Positions 8,938-17,439 of a DNA stretch of 64,000 nt are shown here, piece by piece. How positions within the stretch are numbered: the first letter of the stretch is position 1; every line of letters begins with the position of its first letter. The notes below the pieces were generated by a model. The model was not told the DNA's origin and searched no databases. It was given only the letters and a program-made list of their open reading frames with translations. This DNA comes from SHVO01 sp050250575 (GTDB taxonomy: Bacteria > Pseudomonadota > Alphaproteobacteria > Rhodospirillales > Rhodospirillaceae): positions 145,281-209,280 of the forward strand of contig JBFWOJ010000005.1 in the NCBI GenBank assembly GCA_050250575.1. Direction: 5' to 3'. The position numbers and the translations under genes are program-made.

Positions 8938-9804
8938 TCAGTTGCTGATGAAGAAGTTGACGTTCGCGGCCGGTCCCGCCTTTTCGGCGGCGGCCACGTC
9001 CGTGAAGTTCGGATCGAGCGCCTCTTCGGCGAGCTGCATGGCGTCGAGGGCAACCAGCTTGGCCATGTAACCGAGGATGGTGCCTTCCTGGTCGATCAGC
9101 GCCGCTTCGGCGTTGGCATCGGCGAGCATCTGACGGACATAGTCCTCCTTGCTCATGGTCTCGCCGTCCATGGTCGGCTGCTCGTTCATGTTATGCGCAT
9201 TGATGCGCGCGACGAGCTGTTCGATCGCGGCCGAGTTCTCGGCGTACTTGGCCGAATACTTGGTCTCTTTCATGTTGGAATCGTTGAACAGCGCCATGTC
9301 GACGCTGGCGAGAGAAGACTCGAAGCGCGCACGAGCCGCTTCCTGCTTCTTGATCAATTCCTCGCGCACGGGCGACATGCTGCCGTTCATCGGCCGCATG
9401 CGGTCGAGCATGTCCTCCAAGAGACGGGTCTGAATGCGGTTGTGCTTGCGCTGCAGCTCGTTGCGGCTGGACATCAGTTCGACGTAGGAGCGCTTCTCCT
9501 GCAGGAACTGATGACGCAGCTCGATCTTTAGATCGCCCTCGGAGCGGTTGATGGCGCCCTGCAGATCGGCGAGCGACCTGGCCTTGTTGTTGAGCTCACT
9601 GTTGGCGCCCTGGAGCGCCGACCCGAGCGCCGATTCCGCGAAGTCGCGGTCAAGCGACTTGCGCAGATAGTTGGCGGGAAGCTTCACCAGGCGCTCTGAG
9701 GATTCAGGATGCCAGTCGGGCGCCGCGTCCTGTGCGTAAGCCGGAACCGCAAGGGTCAGCGCAAGGGCGGCGACAGACGCCGCGCGCGCGAAGGAACGTC
9801 TCAT
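8938..9804 (-). CDS. Periplasmic coiled-coil protein of the ExbBD cluster
   Basis: 288 residues with a clear signal peptide (ends VPAYAQ, residue 25) and GGGGGAGATTC-type ribosome binding sequence upstream. Residues 50-230 are almost continuous charged helix (for example LNNKARSLADLQGAINRSEGD and ELMSSRNELQRKHNRIQTR), which suggests an extended coiled coil in the periplasm. No catalytic motif or known domain is visible. Its position between two lipoprotein/secreted genes and the ExbB/ExbD pair points to a structural or tethering role; that is inference. Confidence 0.7.
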   Translation of the reverse strand: MRRSFARAASVAALALTLAVPAYAQDAAPDWHPESSERLVKLPANYLRKSLDRDFAESALGSALQGANSELNNKARSLADLQGAINRSEGDLKIELRHQFLQEKRSYVELMSSRNELQRKHNRIQTRLLEDMLDRMRPMNGSMSPVREELIKKQEAARARFESSLASVDMALFNDSNMKETKYSAKYAENSAAIEQLVARINAHNMNEQPTMDGETMSKEDYVRQMLADANAEAALIDQEGTILGYMAKLVALDAMQLAEEALDPNFTDVAAAEKAGPAANVNFFISN

Positions 9805-9827
9805 GGGAATCTCCCCCTTCCTGGGTT

Positions 9828-10388
9828 CTAGTTCCGCTTCCAGTATTGGGTGCGGCGGAGTTCGGACTTGAGATCGCTGTCGACGTTGGCGATGCCGAGG
9901 TCGCCCTGGCTGGTGCGGTCTTCAACACCGGTCAGGAGTTCCATGGTGTCGATGAACGAGGCGCCGTTGGCGTAATAGAGGTCCGCGCCCGGATAGGCGT
10001 CGCGCAGGCGATCGAGAGTCTCGCGCGCCTTCGGCACGTCGCCGCCCTTGAGGTAGTTCTGCGAGCTGAGCGCATAAGCGCGCATGCGCTCGTCCGCGGG
10101 CACCTTCGACGCGTCGGGGCCGGCATCGGATTCGCACTTCTCGATCAGCTTCGCGCTGGCAAGGTACTGCGCCGAGGAGCCTTCCTCACGCGCCTTGCGG
10201 TCGAGTTCGAGGGCTTCGTCGCGGCAGGACTGCCAGCCGCGGATCGCCGAGATTTCGTTGAAACGGGCTTCGCGGTAGCCGATGCCTTCGCGTGTGCCGG
10301 TAGCCATGCAAGCGGCGAGCGCGAGGACGCTGCCGGTCGCGAGAACAGAAGAAACGAGCCGCGAGACGCGGCGGGACGATTGGGTCAT
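9828..10388 (-). CDS. Lipoprotein with TPR-like helical repeats
   Basis: 186 residues. A typical lipobox (LAAC, cysteine near residue 27) follows a basic N-terminus and hydrophobic core. The mature part has helical pairs resembling one or two tetratricopeptide repeats (RMRAYALSSQNYLKGGDVPKARETL), which usually mediate protein contacts. The GGGGGCTCC ribosome binding site lies inside a strong hairpin (10394-10434), so translation may be controlled. It is followed after 23 bases by the coiled-coil protein. Likely an outer-membrane-anchored scaffold of the cluster. Confidence 0.72.
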   Translation of the reverse strand: MTQSSRRVSRLVSSVLATGSVLALAACMATGTREGIGYREARFNEISAIRGWQSCRDEALELDRKAREEGSSAQYLASAKLIEKCESDAGPDASKVPADERMRAYALSSQNYLKGGDVPKARETLDRLRDAYPGADLYYANGASFIDTMELLTGVEDRTSQGDLGIANVDSDLKSELRRTQYWKRN

Positions 10389-10393
10389 GGAGG

Positions 10394-10434
10394 AGCCCCC
10401 TTTGATTGGTTCCTAAGGAACCTATGGAGGGGCT
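10394..10434 (-). promoter_or_regulatory. Two-tier hairpin covering a ribosome binding site
   Basis: Outer arms AGCCCC (10394-10399) and GGGGCT (10429-10434) enclose a perfect inner repeat GGTTCC-TAA-GGAACC (10408-10422). On the minus-strand transcript one outer arm is part of the GGGGGCTCC ribosome binding site of the lipoprotein gene starting at 10388. Folding would hide that site. There is no run of T after it, so a terminator is less likely than a translational control or processing element. Confidence 0.5.
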
Positions 10435-10458
10435 AGACCGGTTTTTTCCGGGACACAG

Positions 10459-11790
10459 TCAGGGCGTGACGCGGTGGTGCAGCACAGCGGTCGCAAAACC
10501 CTTGCTTTCGAGCTCTTCGGCAGCGGCGCCGGCGTCGTCCTGGGCGTCGAACCATTGCGCCTGTTCGGCAACCGCCTGATCGCCGCTGATGGCCGCGATA
10601 CGGATTTCGAAAGGGGCCGACATGCGCCGGGGCAAATCGATCGGCCATTCGCGATCGCCGCCGAAGGCAGTGGCGCCGCCCAATATATCCGGGCGCGACG
10701 TACCATAGAGAAGCCTGCCGGACAGGACATCGAGCACGACAGCGACGAATTGTTCCTCTCCGCCGTTGTCCACCTGAACGGCGAGGCCGCACAGCCCGGC
10801 GAGCTCACTCTTGGACATGTCGGACGCGTCCGCGATCGGCACTTTCACCGGGTCGACGGCACCGAACTGGACTTCGGCGCAGGTGTGGCCTTGCGGCGCA
10901 CGGCGCTCGAACAATTTTATTTTCGCGCCCTTCACGGCTGGTGCCTGCAGCTGCACCGCCTGGAAGGTCTCGGTGGCGGGCGCGTCCACGAGGATGGCAG
11001 GCTGGGGCTCCGAAACGCTCTCGGCCACCACCGGGGTCGGCGCAATATCGGTTTGAATTGCCGTGGGCATCGCCACCTGTTCCGCTACCGGCGCTACCGG
11101 CGCCACAGGCCCTGCAACGTCCTGGGGCGTGTTCCTGGGAAGCGGGATGAAGGAAAGCCCCGCCATGATGACGGCGACCGCGGCCGCGGCCCAGGCGGGA
11201 ATGCGGCGCACGGCCGGTTGCGCGGTGCGCAGCTTGACGCCGAGCGCGTCGAGGGCATCCTGCGCACTCTTCACCGTCACCAACCGCGCGCCCTCCGGAA
11301 CGCCGGCCGCCAGAACCGCGTCGCGGTCGGGGCCGTCGTGCACGACCATGGTCACGGCACGCCCCAGCGCGACCCAGGCGGCGATGGCTTCACGAGACGC
11401 GTGAATCTTCTCAGCGAGATGGCCGACGGAGCCGACCGCGAGGTCGTAGTCGACATGACCGGTCAGCCAGACGATAGCTTCCGCCGTGTCCTGAGCGCCG
11501 AGCAGATGCTTGCCCAGAGCATGAGCGACAAAAACGCCGAGCTGCCAGCTTTCGCCGGTCTCGATAGCTTCCGAGACGTCGAGGCGGAACGCGCCGTCCT
11601 CGAACGGACCGAAGGTCTTCTCGATCACACCGCTGCCGCATCGGACGAAGCTGTCGTAAGCCGGGCTGATGGGCAGCACCGTCGAGCTTCGCCGCAAACA
11701 CACCATGGACTGCGGCGCCCGCTCGCGCGTGATCCGTTCGATCCGCACAGGGCCGCTGGTGGTGGCAACGAAGACGGCGAAGCGTGTCAC
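10459..11790 (-). CDS. Membrane-anchored protein with degenerate Lon-protease-like N-domain
   Basis: 443 residues, GTG start at 11790 overlapping the previous stop (GTGA). Residues 1-190 look like a Lon (S16) proteolytic fold: FRLDVS..ETGESWQLGVFVAHAL near 68-91, then WLTGHVDYDLAVGSVGHLAEKI near 108-129 matching Lon's TGE..L..GGLKEK pattern, then RAVTMVVHDG and a VKSAQDALDAL end. The lysine in Lon's GGLKEK pair that is catalytic appears replaced by alanine, so it is probably not a protease. A single membrane helix lies at about 198-217, followed by a Pro/Ala-rich linker and a C-terminal domain from about residue 285 (KIKLFERRAPQG). The Lon assignment is my pattern reading. Confidence 0.6.
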   Translation of the reverse strand: MTRFAVFVATTSGPVRIERITRERAPQSMVCLRRSSTVLPISPAYDSFVRCGSGVIEKTFGPFEDGAFRLDVSEAIETGESWQLGVFVAHALGKHLLGAQDTAEAIVWLTGHVDYDLAVGSVGHLAEKIHASREAIAAWVALGRAVTMVVHDGPDRDAVLAAGVPEGARLVTVKSAQDALDALGVKLRTAQPAVRRIPAWAAAAVAVIMAGLSFIPLPRNTPQDVAGPVAPVAPVAEQVAMPTAIQTDIAPTPVVAESVSEPQPAILVDAPATETFQAVQLQAPAVKGAKIKLFERRAPQGHTCAEVQFGAVDPVKVPIADASDMSKSELAGLCGLAVQVDNGGEEQFVAVVLDVLSGRLLYGTSRPDILGGATAFGGDREWPIDLPRRMSAPFEIRIAAISGDQAVAEQAQWFDAQDDAGAAAEELESKGFATAVLHHRVTP

Positions 11791-12326
11791 CGCAGAAACA
11801 ACTTCGTATTGGGATCGCCGATGAGTCGCAGAAGATCCGAACCGGCTTCCGCGATCAGCTGCGCAACGCCGTTGCGTACCGCAGGAAGCGGGAAGCGGCG
11901 GATGCGGTCCTCGCTGTCGCAGACGACAAGCGCCGTAGGCTGTGCGCGGTCGGTGTGCGCGACTTCAACGACGACAAAGTATTGATCCGGCTCGGCCCGT
12001 GAGCGTTCCGTGCGGATGCGGCAGCCGTCGCCATGGCGCGCCAGGGCAGCGCCCGAGCTTGCCGCCCGGGCTTCGGGCAGACTGTAAAGCGCCGACGCCG
12101 CGAGCGTCCGACGGTAGAACTCACGGGCGCCCCGGCTCTCGCCGAGCATCACCCGCACTTCGGCGTCCTCGCCGTCGCGAACCGCCGCGGCGTGCAGCCG
12201 GCTCGCGGAAATCCGCTCGCTCCGCCTCAGGGCGGGCCGCAACAAGGTTTCCGCCTCGTCCAGCTCGGCGAAAGTCTCGCGCAAACGGTCGAAGGCGGCG
12301 CCTTCGGGACGTGGAAATACGTTCAT
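11787..12326 (-). CDS. Unknown soluble protein, coupled to its neighbours
   Basis: 179 residues from ATG 12326, which overlaps the previous gene's stop (ATGA); its own stop overlaps the next gene's GTG start. It has no signal peptide or membrane segment. The N-terminal half is helical and charged, around a REFYRRTLAASALYSLPEA stretch. The C-terminal half appears to be a small alpha/beta domain (YFVVVEVAHTD, TALVVCDSEDRIRRFPLP). I do not recognise the family. Strict overlap with both neighbours suggests a subunit made in fixed ratio on the cytoplasmic side. Confidence 0.62.
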   Translation of the reverse strand: MNVFPRPEGAAFDRLRETFAELDEAETLLRPALRRSERISASRLHAAAVRDGEDAEVRVMLGESRGAREFYRRTLAASALYSLPEARAASSGAALARHGDGCRIRTERSRAEPDQYFVVVEVAHTDRAQPTALVVCDSEDRIRRFPLPAVRNGVAQLIAEAGSDLLRLIGDPNTKLFLR

Positions 12327-13909
12327 TGTCTCACTCCGTACAGGACGCGGAAGCGCTCGCTGAAGGTTGCGCGATCCGCATCGAACCACTGCTCCAGGGA
12401 CGGGCCCGGGATCCGCCGGGTCGCCGCCAAGTAGGACGCAAGATGGCGCGCGGCGGCGACAAGGGCGCCGGCGCCGATCTCGAATCCGCGAACGCGCGCC
12501 TCATCGCCGAGATCCGCCTCGTCGAACCCTTTGCGGGCGATGGCACGGAACGTTTTTCCTGCGTCCGCGGCCAGGCGCTCCAGCGCCGCGCCGTCCAATG
12601 TTTCACCGCCCTGATCGCTCATGGAGCGTGCTTGATCGAACAGCGTCGCGGCCGAAAGCGGAACGACATTTCCGATATCCGGGTGACGTTCCTGCTTCCC
12701 TTTATGGAGGGCGTAGAAGGCCGCTTTCTGAAGACGCTGGAGAAGTGTGACCAAATTTGCGAAGCGCGTGACAATCCCGCCATAACCGGCCGCCTCCGCG
12801 CAGGAGATGCGCTCATCGACACTTTCGCGTCCCAGCTGCAGGTCCGTGGTGATCGCCGATTGGACGGGGCCAAAGGATTCGAGACGGAGGAAGGCCAGCG
12901 GAAGGCGAATGGCGGTCGGGCCATAGTTCATCAGCGCTTCCATGGGCTTGCGCTCGCCTTCCTTTTTCAGGAATTTGATCGCGGACGCCGGCTCTTCGTC
13001 GAGAATGGCGAGCGGCGAGGTCCATTCCTCGGCGCCCGCCGTCTCCGCGGAATCGTCGGGCTCCACCTCGCCTTGGTCGCGATTGATTCCAATCGGCGCG
13101 GCTTGGACCATCGCCTCGCCGCGCGAAGTCTCGTCGAGCGCGCGCAGGAAAGTGGCGAAGGCGTCGAAAACCGTGCGGTAGGCGCGGAAATCTCCAGCCA
13201 AAGATTTTTGCGTCCAGAAATCAAGAACGCCGGCGTCGTCGACGACAAGCGAACCCTCCGGCGAGCGCGCGGCAACAAAACCGAACAACGCGTCGAACTT
13301 GCCGTCGTGCTGGGCGTTCGTGAGATGACGCCGGCGATACTGGCGGAAGTGACTGGCGATCCGGTTACTGGCCGCTTGGACTTGTTTCACGTCGGCGGGA
13401 CGCGCCGTCATGTCGTCGAACACCGCCGCAAGCTCACCGTAGAACGAAAAATCCTCCATGCCGGCGAGAAATTCATAGAGCGCCGCAAGGAACGGCATGC
13501 GCGAAAACCGGATCGTGAACGCGCCGTCCAAATATTGGATGGCGATGCCCTCTTTCGCGCGATGAAAGCCGGCGCGGCGCCAGCCCCCGCGCGCAAGCGC
13601 GCGGTCGAGGCGGACCTGGAAGCGGGCGGAAGTGGCGGCCTCCGGCTCGAGAAAAAAGGCATTGCGGCGGTCGCGGCCGGTGCCGGCGGCATCGACCGCG
13701 TTCACAAGATGACAGAGCTCGTAGAACGGCGCGTCCCGATTCGGGCCGCCGCCGCCGCGGGCGATAAAGCGGGCGAGGTCTTCGAGCAGCGGCCGCTCGC
13801 GGTAACGCGGCTCGCCGTTCGGAGAGGTCGTCTCCGCGAGCACGCGAAAGTCCTCGATGATCGAGGACCCGGCGCCGCTCCGCAGGAGGGTGCGAACCGC
13901 AATGTTCAT
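12323..13909 (-). CDS. Large unknown cytoplasmic protein of the ExbBD/transglycosylase cluster
   Basis: 528 residues from ATG 13909, chosen because it overlaps the previous stop (ATGA). There is no signal peptide or transmembrane segment. The sequence is mixed alpha/beta, with a predicted beta segment near GIAIQYLDGAFTIRFSRMPFLAALYEFL (about 130-160), an acidic linker (about 285-305), and helical C-terminal 150 residues. No catalytic motif or familiar domain is visible. Sandwiched between a transglycosylase and the small 179-residue protein with overlapping ends on both sides, it is probably a dedicated cytoplasmic component of this cluster. Confidence 0.65.
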   Translation of the reverse strand: MNIAVRTLLRSGAGSSIIEDFRVLAETTSPNGEPRYRERPLLEDLARFIARGGGGPNRDAPFYELCHLVNAVDAAGTGRDRRNAFFLEPEAATSARFQVRLDRALARGGWRRAGFHRAKEGIAIQYLDGAFTIRFSRMPFLAALYEFLAGMEDFSFYGELAAVFDDMTARPADVKQVQAASNRIASHFRQYRRRHLTNAQHDGKFDALFGFVAARSPEGSLVVDDAGVLDFWTQKSLAGDFRAYRTVFDAFATFLRALDETSRGEAMVQAAPIGINRDQGEVEPDDSAETAGAEEWTSPLAILDEEPASAIKFLKKEGERKPMEALMNYGPTAIRLPLAFLRLESFGPVQSAITTDLQLGRESVDERISCAEAAGYGGIVTRFANLVTLLQRLQKAAFYALHKGKQERHPDIGNVVPLSAATLFDQARSMSDQGGETLDGAALERLAADAGKTFRAIARKGFDEADLGDEARVRGFEIGAGALVAAARHLASYLAATRRIPGPSLEQWFDADRATFSERFRVLYGVRQ

Positions 13910-14568
13910 CGGCGTCGGGCGAAGTCGTCGAGTTCGCGGCGGCGTTCGAGACGCCGGCGCTCGATGTCCGCCCACTCGTCATATTCAAGCGGATCGAAAC
14001 GCTGCCAGCGGCGCGCGCCGGGCGCCGGCCGGCGCGCGCGGGCGTCCGCGCGGATGCTGGCGACGTCGCTGCGGAAAGCGCCTGGATTTTCGTAATACCG
14101 CTGCCAGCGCTGCACATCGGCGACATATTTGCGAGTGTAGCTGTGCGGGACCGCGGTCGCGCCCGTCCCGCCGGCGAGCGTACCGCCGTTGTAATGCGAC
14201 AAGGCGAGGTCCCAGCGCTGACCGTACTGATTGTACAGCTGTTCGAGGAACGTGATGCCGAGGCGGATGTTGAGGCGCGCATTGAAGAGCTGCGACTCAG
14301 GGACACCGAACACGTCGCGCGCGGTCTTGGGCATGATCTGCATCACACCCATCGCCCCGACCGGGCTTTGGGCGCGCGGCTCGAAGTTGGACTCGACCCT
14401 AGCCACGGCAAGCGCCAGGGCCGGCGGAACCCGGCTCTTCATCGCTTCTTCGATCACCATGCGCTGCACGTCGAGGCCCGCGCAGACGCCAGGGGTCGGC
14501 GTCAAGAGCGGTGCCACAATGCCAAGCACCGCGACGATCCCTTTGAACGCGCGCCATCCGCCCAACAT
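13906..14568 (-). CDS. Lytic transglycosylase (SLT domain)
   Basis: 220 residues from ATG 14568; a GTG at 14592 is possible, but GGGGGCG precedes this ATG and a signal peptide follows (GVCA, about residue 30). Residues 36-155 form an SLT family-1 domain: catalytic Glu59 in VARVESNF, then QSPVGAMGVMQIMPKTA, the INIRLG-type region (NARLNIRLG) and ALSHYNGG. It cleaves peptidoglycan glycan strands to 1,6-anhydro products. The last 60 residues are Arg-rich and end next to the 528-residue gene, which it overlaps by 4 bases. In an envelope cluster it probably opens the cell wall for assembly. Confidence 0.88.
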   Translation of the reverse strand: MLGGWRAFKGIVAVLGIVAPLLTPTPGVCAGLDVQRMVIEEAMKSRVPPALALAVARVESNFEPRAQSPVGAMGVMQIMPKTARDVFGVPESQLFNARLNIRLGITFLEQLYNQYGQRWDLALSHYNGGTLAGGTGATAVPHSYTRKYVADVQRWQRYYENPGAFRSDVASIRADARARRPAPGARRWQRFDPLEYDEWADIERRRLERRRELDDFARRR

Positions 14569-14661
14569 CGTCGCCCCCAAAACCGCCAACACAAGCCTCG
14601 CCGACGCGCGGCGCAGGCCCCGTTTCCTCTATGGAAGGCTCAGGCGGGGTTTTGGGCTCGT

Positions 14662-16197
14662 TCATCGTTGCGACTCGATGGTCATGACCATGGTCGCTTC
14701 CGACATTTGTGCCGCCGGCAAGGTGCGGAAGATGCGGGACAGGTCGTCGAGGGAGTAAAGGCCAACGGGCGCGAGGTCGCCGCCGGCGAAATCCGCCGGC
14801 AGGCTGCCGCCGGCGTCACGGTCGAGGGCAAAGCAGCGCACGTATTCGACCCCCGCGGGGCCTTCGACCCGGAAGGCGAAATTCATGTCTTCGCCGGGAA
14901 TGTGAACGCTGGCCAGGCCGCGGACACGGGCATCGCGATGGAAGCTGTTGGGGAAGATCTTAGTGATCCTCCCCCCGGCGCGTTCGCTGGCCTTATGGAA
15001 GCAGTAGAGATATCCGTCGCGCGCGGTCTGGACGACGAGGTTAGCCGCGTCGCCCACGGCATAGACCGGCCGGCGCCCACGGTCGCTGGACAGCTGAATG
15101 CCGAAGGGACCTGCGCTTTCGCGGCGGTCAAGAACCCCGCCCGCGGGCGCGATCGGCAAAAGGCTCCTTGGCAAGCTATCGCGCCGGATGCGAACGCCGT
15201 GCGAAGCGGCGCGGCCATCACCCTTGAGCGACAAACGCACTTCGACGTCGGGGCCGAAGTCCCACAAAGTGCCGCTAAGCAGGAAGGTGCCGGGCTTGGT
15301 GCGCAGCATCACTTCTTCCGTGCCACCCTTCTCGAGTTGCTCGACGCTCTGGAGCTCGGGCGCGAGAATCGCCGCCGGCATGGCTTGCAGGCCGCTGATG
15401 CGTTCGACCAGACGGCCGGTGAGTTCCTTGCCGATGTAGCTGCCGAGCGACGTCTGCACATCACTCTGTTGATAATAAATGCCGAGCGTCTCGACCGACT
15501 TCATGTCGGGAATTTGCTTCGCAAGCGCGTCGGCGGCAGACGCCAAGGCTTGCTCCAGCGACATGCCGCTGGCCGCGCTCGTGTCGACAGGAAGGAACCG
15601 CGGTTGCGACGATGAGACCTGACGGCCGGTTCGCAAGTCGAACGCCTTATAGGAAATCTCGACCCCGCCGCGCACCGGCAGCAAAGCGCCGATCAGGAGG
15701 ATGTCGGCGCGCGAGCCTTCCAAGAGCGCGATCTGATCGGCGGTCTGGCCGAACTCTTCCTGTTCGGCGAGGAGTGTCGGCAGCTCGCCGCGCGCAACGA
15801 TGACGTTGCCGCTGGCGGCCTTCTCGATGGCGCGCGCGAGGGAATCGTTGAAGCTCTGGGCGACGACGACCGGCACCGGGACCTCGGCGGCGGCGTAGGG
15901 CTGTAGGGCAATGCGCTTGCCGGTCTCGATACTGGCGAGGAGCTCGCGTGCGATGTCCGCGAAAGGGTCACGACTCTGACGTTCTGCGGCGAGGATGGGC
16001 CGATATTCATCTTGATGAAGGTATTCGTCGCCGGAGTCGCGCGCCGCCGGCGCAGAGGCGCGGTGGATATTTGAAGCCCCGCCGGTCAGCGACCACGGAG
16101 AAGAAAGCGCATAAGGATTGTGAATGCACGATGCTAGCGAAGACGCGAGCACCGCCAATGCCGCCGCACGCGCACCAAGCCCCCAAATATTCTTCAC
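14662..16197 (-). CDS. DUF4384 lipoprotein with FlgO/CsgG-like N-terminal domain
   Basis: 511 residues from GTG 16197. An upstream in-frame ATG at 16233 is possible, but AAGGGCGG lies ahead of the GTG and a lipoprotein signal follows at once (LASC near residue 23). Residues 75-230 resemble FlgO/CsgG-type domains (ALQPYAAAEVPVPVVVAQSF, then ADILLIGALLPVRGGVEISYKAFDLRTG). The C-terminal region carries a DUF4384 domain (RPVYAVGDAANLVVQTARDG to DMNFAFRVEGPAG). DUF4384 is commonly found with caspase domains, and a caspase-like gene lies about 10 kb away in the same cluster. It appears to head the minus-strand operon. Confidence 0.75.
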   Translation of the reverse strand: MKNIWGLGARAAALAVLASSLASCIHNPYALSSPWSLTGGASNIHRASAPAARDSGDEYLHQDEYRPILAAERQSRDPFADIARELLASIETGKRIALQPYAAAEVPVPVVVAQSFNDSLARAIEKAASGNVIVARGELPTLLAEQEEFGQTADQIALLEGSRADILLIGALLPVRGGVEISYKAFDLRTGRQVSSSQPRFLPVDTSAASGMSLEQALASAADALAKQIPDMKSVETLGIYYQQSDVQTSLGSYIGKELTGRLVERISGLQAMPAAILAPELQSVEQLEKGGTEEVMLRTKPGTFLLSGTLWDFGPDVEVRLSLKGDGRAASHGVRIRRDSLPRSLLPIAPAGGVLDRRESAGPFGIQLSSDRGRRPVYAVGDAANLVVQTARDGYLYCFHKASERAGGRITKIFPNSFHRDARVRGLASVHIPGEDMNFAFRVEGPAGVEYVRCFALDRDAGGSLPADFAGGDLAPVGLYSLDDLSRIFRTLPAAQMSEATMVMTIESQR

Positions 16198-16487
16198 GTC
16201 CGTTTCCGCCCTTAACGTGCGCCCGTCACGCATCGTGGAGGGAAGAGTATTTGATTCGCGCAAGCGCGAGCAATTCACAGCCCTGCAATCCAATTGTGGC
16301 ATTACCTCCAAGTGTGTTCCGCCGATCTTTCCCTGCCCGGCAATTCGCGCGGCGCGCGTAGGCACACAAGATTTCCCGGCCGTGCGTTCGTCATTTGAAT
16401 TCCACACGAGGCACGCGGCATAGTACCGGCCTGTGCCGCACTTCGCATGGTCCTGGGCTGGGCCATGCCGCGGCACCGGGGGAGTCC

Positions 16488-17381
16488 ATGCGTTTCTCCA
16501 TCCTCGCGCTGATCTGGATGTGCTGCTTTGCACCGCTGGCGGCGCATGCGCTCGAGAAACCCAATGTGCTTGTGATGGGGCTCGATGCCCAGGACCAGCG
16601 CGCGGGCACGACGATCGGAGTCGTCGCGCGCGACACGCGTGTCTTCGCGCAGGTGATGCAGGCGATCGGATCGGAACTCGAGAGCGCAGGGTTCGATGTG
16701 TTCGACGAGCGCGCCGTGACCATCGACAGTTTCAAACAGAACCGCATCGGCCGCACGGAGGGGGAGCTTCTCGACATCGCCCGCACCATTCAACGCCCGC
16801 CCATGGACGCGGTCGTGATTTTCACGATCTACGCCGGCGCAAAGAAGCTGGCTTATACGACCGAGGTCTACGCGCGCATCACGGCACGCATCGTCAACGT
16901 GCGCACGGGACAGAAGATCGGCGGTTTCGAAGTCAATTCTCCCCGCGGCTGGCGCGCGTCGTTGTCGTGCGAACGCGATTGCCTGCTCGAGGCCTTGAGC
17001 CGGCACACCAAGACGATGGGCACCGACCTCGGCGGCGTGCTTTCCCAACAGCTGGCCGCCCTCGCCTTCGACAAGAAGCCCGGCGGCAAGACGGGCGCGA
17101 ACTCCGGCTTGCCGACCGCGTACACCCTCGTCTTCGACGGTTTTACGCCGGATGACATCAGCGGTGTCGAGGAATACCTGGTCGCCTTCAACGGCTACAA
17201 ATTGCACCGCCCGGTGACCACGGCGCCGCGCGGCGCGGAATTCTGGTACGAGATCGACAGCGACAGCGCGCGGCTCAACCGCAATTTACGCATGATGCTT
17301 GATCGTGTGGGCGTCGAGGGACGCATCAGCTTCTCGAGCATCGACAACACCTTCACCATCGAGAAGGTTGCGGGAAAGTAG
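16488..17381 (+). CDS. Secreted protein of unknown family, divergent to the DUF4384 operon
   Basis: 297 residues from ATG 16488, preceded by GGGGGAG and followed by a signal peptide (cleavage near AAHALE, residue 21). The mature N-terminal domain (ALEKPNVLVMGLDAQD, FAQVMQAIGSELESAGFDVFDE, DAVVIFTIYAGAKK) has the alternating strand/helix pattern seen in FlgO/CsgG-like domains, but the match is loose. The last 100 residues hold a second alpha/beta domain (YTLVFDGFTPDDISGVEEYL). The gap 16198-16487 must hold the divergent promoters; no operator stood out. Likely a further periplasmic member of the same cluster. Confidence 0.65.
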   Translation: MRFSILALIWMCCFAPLAAHALEKPNVLVMGLDAQDQRAGTTIGVVARDTRVFAQVMQAIGSELESAGFDVFDERAVTIDSFKQNRIGRTEGELLDIARTIQRPPMDAVVIFTIYAGAKKLAYTTEVYARITARIVNVRTGQKIGGFEVNSPRGWRASLSCERDCLLEALSRHTKTMGTDLGGVLSQQLAALAFDKKPGGKTGANSGLPTAYTLVFDGFTPDDISGVEEYLVAFNGYKLHRPVTTAPRGAEFWYEIDSDSARLNRNLRMMLDRVGVEGRISFSSIDNTFTIEKVAGK

Positions 17382-17391
17382 CTGCGTTACC

Positions 17392-17414
17392 GCAGCGGAG
17401 GCGATCGCCGCTGC
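17392..17414. terminator. Hairpin between convergent genes
   Basis: Inverted repeat GCAGCGG (17392-17398), 9-base loop, CCGCTGC (17408-17414), sitting between the stop of the plus-strand gene ending at 17381 and the convergent transporter gene ending at 17440. No T-run follows on either strand, so it could end transcription only weakly or with help. Confidence 0.35.
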
Positions 17415-17439
17415 ATTACGACTTTCGTGAACGCTACGG

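Noticed and set aside
11942..14095. 717-codon plus-strand frame across the unknown cytoplasmic genes
   Set aside because: The minus-strand genes overlap by ATGA/GTGA and have balanced composition; the plus frame is Arg/Gly-rich.
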